This document shows positions 1 to 6,167 of a stretch of 8,324 bases of DNA, piece by piece. Origin of the DNA: Lachnospiraceae bacterium (GTDB lineage: Bacteria; Bacillota_A; Clostridia; Lachnospirales; Lachnospiraceae). Below the pieces are notes generated by a model. That model did no database searches. It saw nothing but the letters and a program-made list of their open reading frames with translations, and was not told the DNA's origin. Within the stretch, counting starts at the first letter, position 1; the number at the start of each line of letters is the position of its first letter. Location: the NCBI GenBank assembly GCA_017540915.1, contig JAFYAD010000169.1, forward strand, positions 1 to 8,324, in the 5' to 3' direction. Position numbers and translations under genes: made by a program.

Positions 1-2
1 CT

Positions 3-128
3 CCTGACCGGAGTGAAGCTCAGGGTGTGACGCGGCGACAGTTTATGAGTCTGTGCAATTATGTCAGAGTGGCTGTGAAGGTAACGGCGCAGCGGGCGCA
101 GGACAGGCGCAAAACAGCAGCATTATAG
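3..128 (+). CDS. 3' end of an unidentified gene, possibly a sensor histidine kinase (partial)
   Basis: A reading frame open from the left edge ends at a TAG (126-128) that overlaps the ribosome binding site of the response regulator downstream. The visible 41 codons are rich in Arg, Lys, Gln and Ala (for example RRQFMSLCNYVRVAVKV) and contain no recognisable domain. Stop/RBS overlap is typical of translationally linked genes, and NarL-family regulators are commonly encoded directly after their cognate histidine kinase. Calling this a kinase tail is inference from position alone: no H, N or G box is visible. The other two forward frames have early stops (28-30 and 5-7), which supports this frame as the real one. 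Confidence 0.45.
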   Translation, partial: PDRSEAQGVTRRQFMSLCNYVRVAVKVTAQRAQDRRKTAAL

Positions 129-132
129 GAGG
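127..132 (+). promoter_or_regulatory. Ribosome binding site fixing the response regulator start
   Basis: AGGAGG lies four bases before the ATG at 137. The in-frame ATG at 53 has no comparable purine tract and would add 28 residues with no counterpart in response regulators, so 137 is chosen as the start. Confidence 0.8.
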
Positions 133-136
133 GCAT

Positions 137-832
137 ATGTCTAAGATCAGGGTCATCATAGCCGATGATATGCAGATATTGAGGAAAGGCTTAAAGGCAA
201 TACTGTCACAGGACGGTGAGATAGAGGTGGTGGCAACTGCCGGAAACGGCAGGGAAGCCTATGAGAAATGCAGGGCATTAAAGCCGGACGTTGTGCTGAT
301 GGATATGAGGATGCCGGATTATGACGGAGCTTACGGCATCGCGGCCATCAAGGCGGAGCTGCCCGGTGTCAAGGCTTTGGTTCTCACTACCTTCGATGAT
401 GAGGAGACCATAGACAAAGCCATGAAGAGCGGGGCTGACGGCTATATCCTGAAAGAGATGGATGACGACAGGATCACTGCCGCCATCAAAAATGTTTACG
501 CAGGCATAGGAGTGTTCGGTGGGAATGTTATGTCATACATGAGGGAACACCTTATGGCAGCAGGCAGAGAGGGACTGTCCGGACAGAGCGGGACAGGGGA
601 CGGTGAAAAGCAGGCTGCGGCCGCAGATCTGCCGGAGCTTGGTCTCACCGACCGGGAGCGTGATATCATAAGGCTTGTGGCCCGGGGCTATGATAACAAG
701 GAGATAGCGGCAGAGCTTTTTCTGGCGGAGGGCACAGTCAGAAATCAGGTATCAAGACTGTTGGAAAAGACAGAGTTAAAGGATCGTACACAGCTTGCAG
801 TGTATGCAGTAAAACACGGATTGGACGAATAG
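137..832 (+). CDS. NarL/LuxR-family two-component response regulator
   Basis: This 231-residue cytoplasmic regulator would receive a phosphoryl group from a sensor kinase and bind DNA. The receiver domain covers about residues 1-120. It has the acidic pair D10-D11, phosphoacceptor D56 in LMDMRMP, conserved T84 in LTTFDD and K106 in YILKEMD. A hydrophilic Gly/Ala/Gln-rich linker (about 140-168) leads to a LuxR-type helix-turn-helix from L170 (LTDRERDIIRLVARG, then NKEIAAELFLAEGTVRNQV). All residues expected for phosphotransfer are present, and the length is normal for the NarL/FixJ class. The gene sits directly after the partial upstream gene and is the last of its operon: about 290 bases with a strong terminator follow. 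Its GC content looks higher than that of the genes to the right. The target genes cannot be read from the sequence, and a link to the neighbouring transporter operon is possible but unproven. Confidence 0.93.
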   Translation: MSKIRVIIADDMQILRKGLKAILSQDGEIEVVATAGNGREAYEKCRALKPDVVLMDMRMPDYDGAYGIAAIKAELPGVKALVLTTFDDEETIDKAMKSGADGYILKEMDDDRITAAIKNVYAGIGVFGGNVMSYMREHLMAAGREGLSGQSGTGDGEKQAAAADLPELGLTDRERDIIRLVARGYDNKEIAAELFLAEGTVRNQVSRLLEKTELKDRTQLAVYAVKHGLDE

Positions 833-840
833 TTTCAATG

Positions 841-855
841 TTGATAACGGTTTCA
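841..855. promoter_or_regulatory. Operator-like site 1 (LacI/CcpA cre-like)
   Basis: TTGATAACGGTTTCA matches the catabolite-responsive element consensus WTGNAANCGNWNNCW at all but one constrained position (the fifth base is T instead of A). It lies nine bases after the response regulator stop. Its last ten bases, AACGGTTTCA, recur exactly at 999-1008. The consensus is degenerate, so chance is possible, and other LacI-family proteins bind similar sequences. Confidence 0.35.
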
Positions 856-919
856 TATTTTGCCATGGGCTTATTTTTTACGGGTATGCCCGATAATGTA
901 CAAAAGTAGCAGAAAATAA

Positions 920-940
920 GACCTATCAAAACGGTAGGTC
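920..940. other. Short hairpin in the intergenic region
   Basis: GACCTATC (920-927) pairs with GGTAGGTC (933-940): eight pairs including one G-U, around the loop AAAAC. No T-run follows on the + strand. On the - strand it is followed by TTATTTTC, so it could be a weak terminator for antisense transcription. It could also be a leader structure or a protein-binding inverted repeat. Confidence 0.45.
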
Positions 941-980
941 AATACAGACCAATAAGAATCAATTTTAAAAATTCATGAGA

Positions 981-1027
981 AAAAGCGGATTTTGTGAAAA
1001 CGGTTTCACGAAATCTGCTTTTTTCTT
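981..1027. terminator. Strong rho-independent terminator
   Basis: The arms at 981-999 and 1004-1022 pair over 19 positions, with only two G-U pairs and no mismatch, around the four-base loop ACGG. The right arm runs into T-rich sequence (about 1019-1025). The left arm begins with an A-run, so the element may work in both directions. It should end transcription from the response regulator gene and insulate the transporter operon. If a promoter lies upstream of it inside the gap, it could instead be an attenuator. Confidence 0.85.
995..1008. promoter_or_regulatory. Operator-like site 2 (cre-like), inside the terminator
   Basis: TGAAAACGGTTTCA fits every constrained base of TGNAANCGNWNNCW and forms the top of the terminator stem. 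It shares AACGGTTTCA with site 1, about 150 bases upstream. Because terminator stems are symmetrical by nature, the resemblance to a palindromic operator may be accidental. The exact repeat at site 1, which is not part of a terminator, is the reason to list it. Confidence 0.3.
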
Positions 1028-1040
1028 CCCCCTATTTGTG

Positions 1041-1070
1041 TTTACAATACAGCCTGTAACCGGTCAATAT
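1041..1070 (+). promoter_or_regulatory. Candidate sigma-A-type promoter of the transporter/sulfatase operon
   Basis: TTTACA (1041-1046) and CAATAT (1065-1070) are spaced by 18 bases, directly downstream of the terminator and about 50 bases before the permease start. Both boxes depart from consensus, so the promoter would be moderate or need an activator. The assignment rests on position and rough consensus only. Confidence 0.4.
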
Positions 1071-1108
1071 TTCACCCGAAATACAGACAGGACGGTTTGA
1101 ATAAAAAA

Positions 1109-1115
1109 GAGAGGG
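1109..1115 (+). promoter_or_regulatory. Ribosome binding site favouring the ATG start of the permease
   Basis: GAGAGGG lies eight bases before the ATG at 1124. An in-frame TTG at 1097 would add nine residues but has only AGGA four bases upstream. The ATG is therefore preferred. Confidence 0.6.
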
Positions 1116-1123
1116 TAAAGGGA

Positions 1124-2032
1124 ATGGTAGCAGCACGGAACACAGCAGAAAACATAAGAGCTCCTTTTCGGAGTAATTTCATAGAGGTAGCAGGAACGGA
1201 GGAGAGGGAGCTTGCAAAGCAGATACTTAAGCTGAATGAGCACAGGAGAAGCAATACAGAAAAAACAAATGGCAATCCTGTCGTATGGAAGATACTGAAA
1301 TCGGGAGTGGTGTCATGGATAATCCTCTTTGTGGTTTGGATAGTGGCATCAAAGCTGAACGATCCGGATTTTTTACCATCTCCTGCGGCAACCCTTGAGG
1401 GATTTACAGAGATAGTGAAAAGCGGAGTTTTGTGGCAGGACATAAAGGTCAGCATGATCAGAGTATTTTTTGGATGGACCAGAGGTCTTTTGTTTGCAAT
1501 ACCGGTTGGACTTTTGATCGGACAGTTTAAGCCGGTCAGAGCCGTTATCGAACCGCTGATAAGCTTTTTCAGATTTGTGCCTGCTATCGGATTCTTAACA
1601 CTGTTTTTGATGTGGTTTGGAGTGGGTGAGGGCTCAAAGCTTGCGCTGATCACCTATGCAGTAGTATTTCCGGTTATAGTCAACACCATTGCGGGAGTGT
1701 CAGGGATCGACCCGGTGAAATATCAGGCGGCAGAGTCACTGGGAGCGACCAGGGTCAGAACCTTTTTTACAGTGACTGTACCCGGAGCAGTGCCGGGAAT
1801 ACTGACAGGTGTTCGTCTTGGCTTAAGCGGCGCCATCATTTCCATCGTGGCTGCAGAGATGCTGGCAGCAAATGAGGGACTGGGTTATCTGATATATACC
1901 TCACGCCTGTATTACAGGACGGACTGGATATTTGTGGGTATTTTCATTCTGGGGATCATCGGATTTGTGGCTGATAAGCTCATAAGGTATATCGCTTACA
2001 GGTTGTTCAGGTTTTATGGAGTCACGAGATGA
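1124..2032 (+). CDS. ABC transporter permease, TauC/SsuC (sulfonate/nitrate/taurine) class
   Basis: This 302-residue inner-membrane protein would form the channel of an ABC importer. A charged cytoplasmic N-terminus of about 60 residues, longer than usual for the family, precedes a first membrane segment at about 61-78. Further hydrophobic segments follow, around GLLFAIPVGLLIG, FVPAIGFLTLFLMWFGVG, LALITYAVVFPVIVNTIAG, GAIISIVAAEML and WIFVGIFILGIIGFVADKL. The cytoplasmic EAA loop that contacts the ATPase is clear at 201-226 (QAAESLGATRVRTFF, then TVPGAVPGI). It starts an operon with the ATPase (51 bases downstream) and the binding protein. The family handles taurine, alkanesulfonates, sulfate esters, nitrate, bicarbonate and pyrimidine or thiamine precursors. 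Substrate cannot be read from the permease, but two sulfatase-family genes downstream point to an organosulfur compound. Confidence 0.92.
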   Translation: MVAARNTAENIRAPFRSNFIEVAGTEERELAKQILKLNEHRRSNTEKTNGNPVVWKILKSGVVSWIILFVVWIVASKLNDPDFLPSPAATLEGFTEIVKSGVLWQDIKVSMIRVFFGWTRGLLFAIPVGLLIGQFKPVRAVIEPLISFFRFVPAIGFLTLFLMWFGVGEGSKLALITYAVVFPVIVNTIAGVSGIDPVKYQAAESLGATRVRTFFTVTVPGAVPGILTGVRLGLSGAIISIVAAEMLAANEGLGYLIYTSRLYYRTDWIFVGIFILGIIGFVADKLIRYIAYRLFRFYGVTR

Positions 2033-2083
2033 TCTTCGTCAATACGGAAGATGTTTACAATAGAGCTGATCGGGAGAAAAAAG

Positions 2084-2956
2084 ATGTCTGAAAAAAATGT
2101 TATAGAGATAAAGTACCTTGGAAAGAAATTTGACCAAAGGGATAAGAAACTGCTGTTTTCAAAAAACATAAATCCGGATGCGATCTTTAAGGAAAACGGA
2201 GACGGATACGTATTGAAGGATGTTAACCTTGAGATAAAAGAAGGAGAGTTCCACGTTTTCCTGGGAGCCAGCGGATGTGGAAAATCCACTCTTCTGAACA
2301 TCATCGCCGGGTTTTTAAGCCCTACCGAGGGCTCGGTCACACTGGAGGGAAAGGAGATCACAAAACCGGGACCTGAAAGAGGGGTGGTGTTTCAGAATGC
2401 GGATCAGGCGATATTCCAGTGGCTTACCGTTTATCAGAATGTAGAGTACGGCCTTAAAGCACAGGGCATCAAAAAAGAAGAGCGCAGAAAAAAAGTTGAG
2501 GAAGCGCTTGAACTCGTGGGATTGACAGAGCATGCCAATAAGCATCCGGTAGAACTATCCGGCGGCATGAAGCAGAGAGTTCAGATTGCCCGCAGTATCG
2601 CGTCGGATCCGAAGATACTGATCATGGACGAGCCCTTTGGAGCCCTTGACGCCCAGACCAGACGTACACTTCAGGATGAGTTTGTCCGCATCTGGCAGAA
2701 GACCGGCAAGACTATACTGTTTGTCACTCACGACCTGAGTGAGGCGGTTTATCTGGGACAGAGGATCAGCATTTTTTCCGCATCTCCTGATGCAAGGATC
2801 GTGACTCAGACGGTGGTGCCCTTCGACTATCCGAGACAGACCGAGAAGGACGATTTCGCGGAGTTCGAACACATGGTACATATGAAGCTGGAAGAGGCCA
2901 TAAACGCTCACGGTGACGCAGTGAAAGACAAGTCCGCTGTAGCTGAAGCAGTGTAA
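2084..2956 (+). CDS. ABC transporter ATP-binding protein, TauB/SsuB class
   Basis: This 290-residue ATPase would drive the importer from the cytoplasmic side. All nucleotide-binding motifs are intact: Walker A GASGCGKST (61-69), Q-loop in VVFQNADQAIFQWLTV, signature LSGGMKQ (158-164) followed by RVQIARS, Walker B ILIMDEP with D182 and E183, D-loop GALDA, and switch histidine H216 in FVTHDLSEAV. The start at 2084 is chosen because GGGAG lies seven bases upstream. The in-frame ATG at 2051 has no such site. A stretch of about 20 residues between the first strand and the LKDVNLEI strand (KKLLFSKNINPDAIFKENGD) is longer than the same loop in typical SsuB/TauB proteins. The C-terminal tail after the H-loop (about 70 residues) is ordinary for the class. 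Confidence 0.95.
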   Translation: MSEKNVIEIKYLGKKFDQRDKKLLFSKNINPDAIFKENGDGYVLKDVNLEIKEGEFHVFLGASGCGKSTLLNIIAGFLSPTEGSVTLEGKEITKPGPERGVVFQNADQAIFQWLTVYQNVEYGLKAQGIKKEERRKKVEEALELVGLTEHANKHPVELSGGMKQRVQIARSIASDPKILIMDEPFGALDAQTRRTLQDEFVRIWQKTGKTILFVTHDLSEAVYLGQRISIFSASPDARIVTQTVVPFDYPRQTEKDDFAEFEHMVHMKLEEAINAHGDAVKDKSAVAEAV

Positions 2957-2984
2957 AAAGCAAGTTTATCCGAATTCGATTTGT

Positions 2985-3008
2985 GATGAACATGATCTCA
3001 TGTTTATC
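2985..3008 (+). other. Intercistronic hairpin / inverted repeat before the binding-protein gene
   Basis: GATGAACATG (2985-2994) and CATGTTTATC (2999-3008) form ten consecutive pairs (one G-U) around the loop ATCT. As DNA, its core AACATGA-TC-TCATGTT is a perfect inverted repeat. No T-run follows, so it is not an obvious terminator. It lies between the ATPase and binding-protein genes, where it could protect the 5' end of a processed binding-protein transcript, or it could be a regulator-binding site. A TACTAT at 3013-3018 resembles a -10 box but has no good -35 partner. Confidence 0.5.
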
Positions 3009-3063
3009 GCAATACTATAGATTTCGGAATAAAAATATAAATTTAAGAAAGAGGTGTTTAGAA

Positions 3064-4110
3064 ATGAAAGGTAGAAAAACAAAACTGATGACAGGTATTT
3101 TGGCGATGGCATTGACTCTTGGTCTGGCTACAGGCTGCGGGACCACACAGAGCGCATCCAAAAGTGATGGATCTGTGAATGCTGCGACACATACATCAAA
3201 GATCAGGGTGGGAGTAATGACCGGAGCAAATGAGCATTTCCTGATACTTGAGGGAAAAGAGCAGGGAATCTATGAAAAATATGGTTTGGATGTTGAGTAT
3301 ACAGAGTTTGCTACCGGTGTTGAAGCTGTAAGCGCTATCGCGACAGGGCAACTCGATGTTGCGGAGGTAATGGACTTTGGTCTTATCAACAGACTCGGAC
3401 AGACCAGCAAACAATCAGAACTCCGTGTCATAGCTCAAAACTATGTAGCCAGAACCGATGCCGAGACAGAAAACGGAACAGCATTTTATGTTAATCCGGA
3501 GACGGTATCATCATTAGATGATCTCAAAGGAAAGAAAGTCTCTGTTGCCCTTGGTACACAAAATGAGTATCAGAACGCAAGGCTTTATGAATATGCAGGT
3601 ATTACTGTGGATGATGTAACACAGGTACCTATCGAAGGAATGGCAAATGTTCTTGCAGTTGTAAAAAACAGTGAGATTGATGCAGTGTGGTCTAGTGGTC
3701 AGACTGCTATCAATCTCCGTGAAGAAGGATGGGTTCCCCTGGTTTCCGGCGCAGAGATTGGTCTTGTAAACAGGGATATTGCTGTGGCAAGGGATACTTT
3801 TGCAGAAGATACGGATACATTGGCAAAATATTTCGCAGCGAGACAGGAGATCGTGGATTATGTGACAAACAATCTTGATGAGGCGGCAGCATTCATTTCA
3901 ACGAAAACAGGTGTTACGGAAGATATTTTTAAGAATAGTATACTTACTAATGATCTTACAAATGTGATCAACGAGGAAACCTATAATTCTCTGAAGGAGT
4001 TGAAAGAGTGGTCTGTTGCCAACGGCAGATTCGAGGATTTCGATCTTGACAGCTTTATCAGTGCAGATGCGCTGAAAAAACAGTTCCCTGACAATGTAAG
4101 CTATAAATGA
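3064..4110 (+). CDS. Substrate-binding lipoprotein of the ABC importer, TauA/SsuA class
   Basis: This 348-residue lipid-anchored solute-binding protein would capture the substrate outside the membrane and deliver it to the permease. The N-terminus is a lipoprotein signal: KGRKTK, a hydrophobic stretch, then lipobox LATGC with C25 as the lipidated residue. A Ser/Thr/Ala-rich linker (about 26-44) precedes the binding domain. The domain opens with SKIRVGVMTGANEHF and continues with GIYEKYGLDVEY, a short GVEAVSAIATGQLDVAEV segment, LDDLKGKKVSVALGT and AVVKNSEIDAVW, the usual order in TauA/SsuA/NMT1-like proteins. The start at 3064 is set by GAGGTG seven bases upstream. An in-frame GTG at 2983 would put 27 extra residues before the signal peptide and lies in the hairpin region. 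The next gene begins 16 bases after the stop, so they are almost certainly co-transcribed. Confidence 0.93.
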   Translation: MKGRKTKLMTGILAMALTLGLATGCGTTQSASKSDGSVNAATHTSKIRVGVMTGANEHFLILEGKEQGIYEKYGLDVEYTEFATGVEAVSAIATGQLDVAEVMDFGLINRLGQTSKQSELRVIAQNYVARTDAETENGTAFYVNPETVSSLDDLKGKKVSVALGTQNEYQNARLYEYAGITVDDVTQVPIEGMANVLAVVKNSEIDAVWSSGQTAINLREEGWVPLVSGAEIGLVNRDIAVARDTFAEDTDTLAKYFAARQEIVDYVTNNLDEAAAFISTKTGVTEDIFKNSILTNDLTNVINEETYNSLKELKEWSVANGRFEDFDLDSFISADALKKQFPDNVSYK

Positions 4111-4126
4111 TCATAAAGAGGATAAT

Positions 4127-6085
4127 ATGAGTAATTACGAGTATACAAAAGAGCCAAAGGAAGCAAGTCAGTACACAAAGGATGTTAATACACAGTTTCT
4201 TTCACAGTATAATATGGAGGAATTTGATGAAAATCATCATGAGTACGAGCAGGTAAATTACGGTCTCCTGTATCGGCCGGAGGATCTCTATGATGAGGAT
4301 TTTGATCTCAGGGAGTTTCGCTTTCTGGGAGAGAGCACTGCTGCACCTGAATCAGTAAACCCAAGCCTCTGGGCAATGGGACGGGCAAACTTAAACCCCG
4401 GAGTTTATTCAGTCAGAGGAAAAGACATAATTCAGGTTCGCGGACTAGTGGTGGGAAACGTGACGCTGATCCGCGGAAAGACAGGATGGATCATCATGGA
4501 CTGTCTGTATCCCGAGGAGGCGGGAAAAGCCGGAGTAAAGCTTGCGGAAAAATATCTTGGTGAAAACATACGGGATAACATCTCGGCAGTTATAGTAAGT
4601 TACGCGGTCACTGATGTTTATGGCAATATCAAGGGTGGGCTTCATGGTATTCTTTCTGATGAAGAGCTGGAAAAAATACCGGTGTACGGTCCTCGAAATG
4701 CCGGAAGACAATTTACATTGGAAAATACGTATACAAATGTTGTAAATATGAGAAGAGAGGCGTTTCAGTTTGGAGCTGGTGCGGCGCCTTCTCCCCAAGG
4801 TTATATCACACTGGCACTGGGTATCGGATCGAAAAAATACAGGACTATGGGTACCCACCGTGTTACACATACGATAGAGAAAGACGGATATTTTGAGGTG
4901 GATGGCTTAAAAATCTATGCACAGCTTGCACCCGATGTAGGTGCACCGCCCGAACTTAATCTGTATTTTGAAGATTACAGGGCTTTATGGGCGGGCGAGT
5001 TTTTATGCAACACACTTCATAATATATATCCGTTGAGAGGATCAAAGGTCCGGGATGCCAATAAGTGGGCAAAGTACCTGACGGAGCTGGCAGATTTATA
5101 CGGGGATAAAACAGATGTCATATTCCAAAATGTAAACTGGCCTCATGTTAATACCGAAAACTGGCCCACCGCTGTGAAGGATTACCTTCTGGATTCCGCA
5201 GCTGCATATAAACTCATTCATGATGAGACACTGAGGCTTGCGGGAAAAGGGTTGCGAATTGAGGAAATCGCAAAGCGCATCAAATATCCTAAAAGCTTTG
5301 AGAACAGGCTTGCGGTTCGTCCTTACTACGGTTCCATCGAAGCCGGAGTCAGGGGTGTTTATACATCCTGGCTCGGAAGCTATGATGGAAATCCCATGTA
5401 CATAAAAGGACAGACGAAATATGAAAAGGCAGAACAGTTTATAGAATATGCCGGCGGGGTAGATGCGGTTCTGGAAAAAGCCCTGAATGATTTTGAGAAT
5501 GGAAGATACCAGAGGGCTATTGAAGCATTGGATAACATACTGTTTGTGGACAAAGATCATGAACGGGCTAAATATCTTGAGGCAGATGCATTTGAGCAGC
5601 TGGCTTATCAGTCGGAAAACGGCACGTTACGCAATTCGTATCTTACCGCCGCCAGGGAACTGCGTTACGGAATACAGGTGAGATTGCCGGAAAAAGACAG
5701 GGAAGCAAAGGGAGATTTTCTGAAGCTGGCAGAAAATATGCCGTCTGATCTGACCCTGGATTACCTGGGTATCAGCCTTGATGCCGAAAAATCGAGCGAT
5801 GATGACATTGTCTTTCAGTGGATAGTCGAAAAGGAAAAACCCGAATACTGGATTGTTCACATTTATAAGGGGACACTTCTGTACAGTAAGGGAAAAAACA
5901 ATCTTTTGCCCTATGTGAAAAGTGCTCCGGGAGTTCTGATGGCTGCCGGAAAAAAATATCGTGAGATTCTTGATGCCAATATAGAAACTAACGCACCGGA
6001 AATAATCGAAAAACTCTTCAATAACACAGAAAATCTGTTGGATAATTTAAGTTATCCCATTTTGTGGGGGTCGGAACTATCATGA
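4127..6085 (+). CDS. Alkyl-sulfatase (SdsA1/Bds1) family protein with a degenerate metal site
   Basis: This 652-residue protein aligns by eye along the whole length of the SdsA1/Bds1 family, whose members hydrolyse alkyl sulfates with a two-zinc centre. The MBL-fold domain begins near 93 (VYSVRG, then TGWIIMDCL) and carries NTLHNIYPLRGSKVRD at 295-310. The dimerisation region (about 365-515) shows IHDETLRLAGKG, RPYYGSIEAGVRGVY, LGSYDGNP and YQSENGTLRNSYL (494-506). An SCP2-like C-terminal domain follows to the end. The family's HxHxDH reads Y159-A-V161-T-D163-V164, TEAPAE reads VGAPPE (Glu to G272), and SHHWP reads NVNWP (335-339). Only D163 and E291 remain of the expected ligands. The frame is unbroken and no neighbouring frame restores the histidines. 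No signal peptide is visible, so it is probably cytoplasmic, whereas several studied homologues are exported. It is translated from AGAGGA (4117-4122), 16 bases after the binding-protein stop. Family assignment is firm; alkyl-sulfatase activity is doubtful. Confidence 0.88.
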   Translation: MSNYEYTKEPKEASQYTKDVNTQFLSQYNMEEFDENHHEYEQVNYGLLYRPEDLYDEDFDLREFRFLGESTAAPESVNPSLWAMGRANLNPGVYSVRGKDIIQVRGLVVGNVTLIRGKTGWIIMDCLYPEEAGKAGVKLAEKYLGENIRDNISAVIVSYAVTDVYGNIKGGLHGILSDEELEKIPVYGPRNAGRQFTLENTYTNVVNMRREAFQFGAGAAPSPQGYITLALGIGSKKYRTMGTHRVTHTIEKDGYFEVDGLKIYAQLAPDVGAPPELNLYFEDYRALWAGEFLCNTLHNIYPLRGSKVRDANKWAKYLTELADLYGDKTDVIFQNVNWPHVNTENWPTAVKDYLLDSAAAYKLIHDETLRLAGKGLRIEEIAKRIKYPKSFENRLAVRPYYGSIEAGVRGVYTSWLGSYDGNPMYIKGQTKYEKAEQFIEYAGGVDAVLEKALNDFENGRYQRAIEALDNILFVDKDHERAKYLEADAFEQLAYQSENGTLRNSYLTAARELRYGIQVRLPEKDREAKGDFLKLAENMPSDLTLDYLGISLDAEKSSDDDIVFQWIVEKEKPEYWIVHIYKGTLLYSKGKNNLLPYVKSAPGVLMAAGKKYREILDANIETNAPEIIEKLFNNTENLLDNLSYPILWGSELS

Positions 6086-6167
6086 CGGAGTCACAGTAGT
6101 CCTGATGCCGGTAGACATGCCGCCGACCGAAGGTAGGGGGCAATTCATATTAAAAGGAGGATGCGAT
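6086..6167 (+). other. Intergenic spacer between the two sulfatase-family genes
   Basis: This 82-base spacer has no clear hairpin followed by a T-run and no good promoter, so the sulfatase is probably read from the same transcript. It ends with AAAGGAGG (6153-6160), the strongest ribosome binding site in the window, seven bases before the ATG at 6168. A second ATG at 6161 touches the binding site, is out of frame and is too close to be used. Confidence 0.6.

Larger units (their letters stand above)
833..1123. other. Intergenic region between response regulator and transporter operon
   Basis: This AT-rich gap of about 290 bases has no convincing gene on either strand. It contains two operator-like sequences (841-855 and 995-1008), a short hairpin (920-940), the AT-rich palindrome AATTTTAAAAATT (961-973), a strong terminator (981-1027) and a candidate promoter (1041-1070). 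The 63-codon minus-strand frame at 738-929 runs into the regulator gene and has no family features. Confidence 0.7.

Noticed and set aside
53..136. Upstream ATG extending the response regulator by 28 residues
   Set aside because: There is no ribosome binding site, the residues are not receiver-like, and AGGAGG directly precedes the ATG at 137, where the receiver domain begins.
1097..1123. TTG start adding nine residues to the permease
   Set aside because: It is possible, but the ATG at 1124 has a better-spaced GAGAGGG. The choice does not affect function.
1072..1653. A 193-codon minus-strand frame opposite the permease
   Set aside because: It is a shadow of the permease gene. Its hydrophobic stretches follow from the complementary sequence of membrane segments, and the + strand frame carries the EAA loop.
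4601..4612. Frameshift or sequencing error explaining the missing HxHxDH motif in the alkyl-sulfatase homologue
   Set aside because: The other forward frame read over this stretch does not restore the histidines, the Asp and flanking residues stay aligned, and ligands at two other distant sites are also lost, so a local error does not explain it.
6086..6167. A terminator between the two sulfatase-family genes
   Set aside because: Only short, GC-rich partial pairings are visible and no T-run follows, so it was not called.
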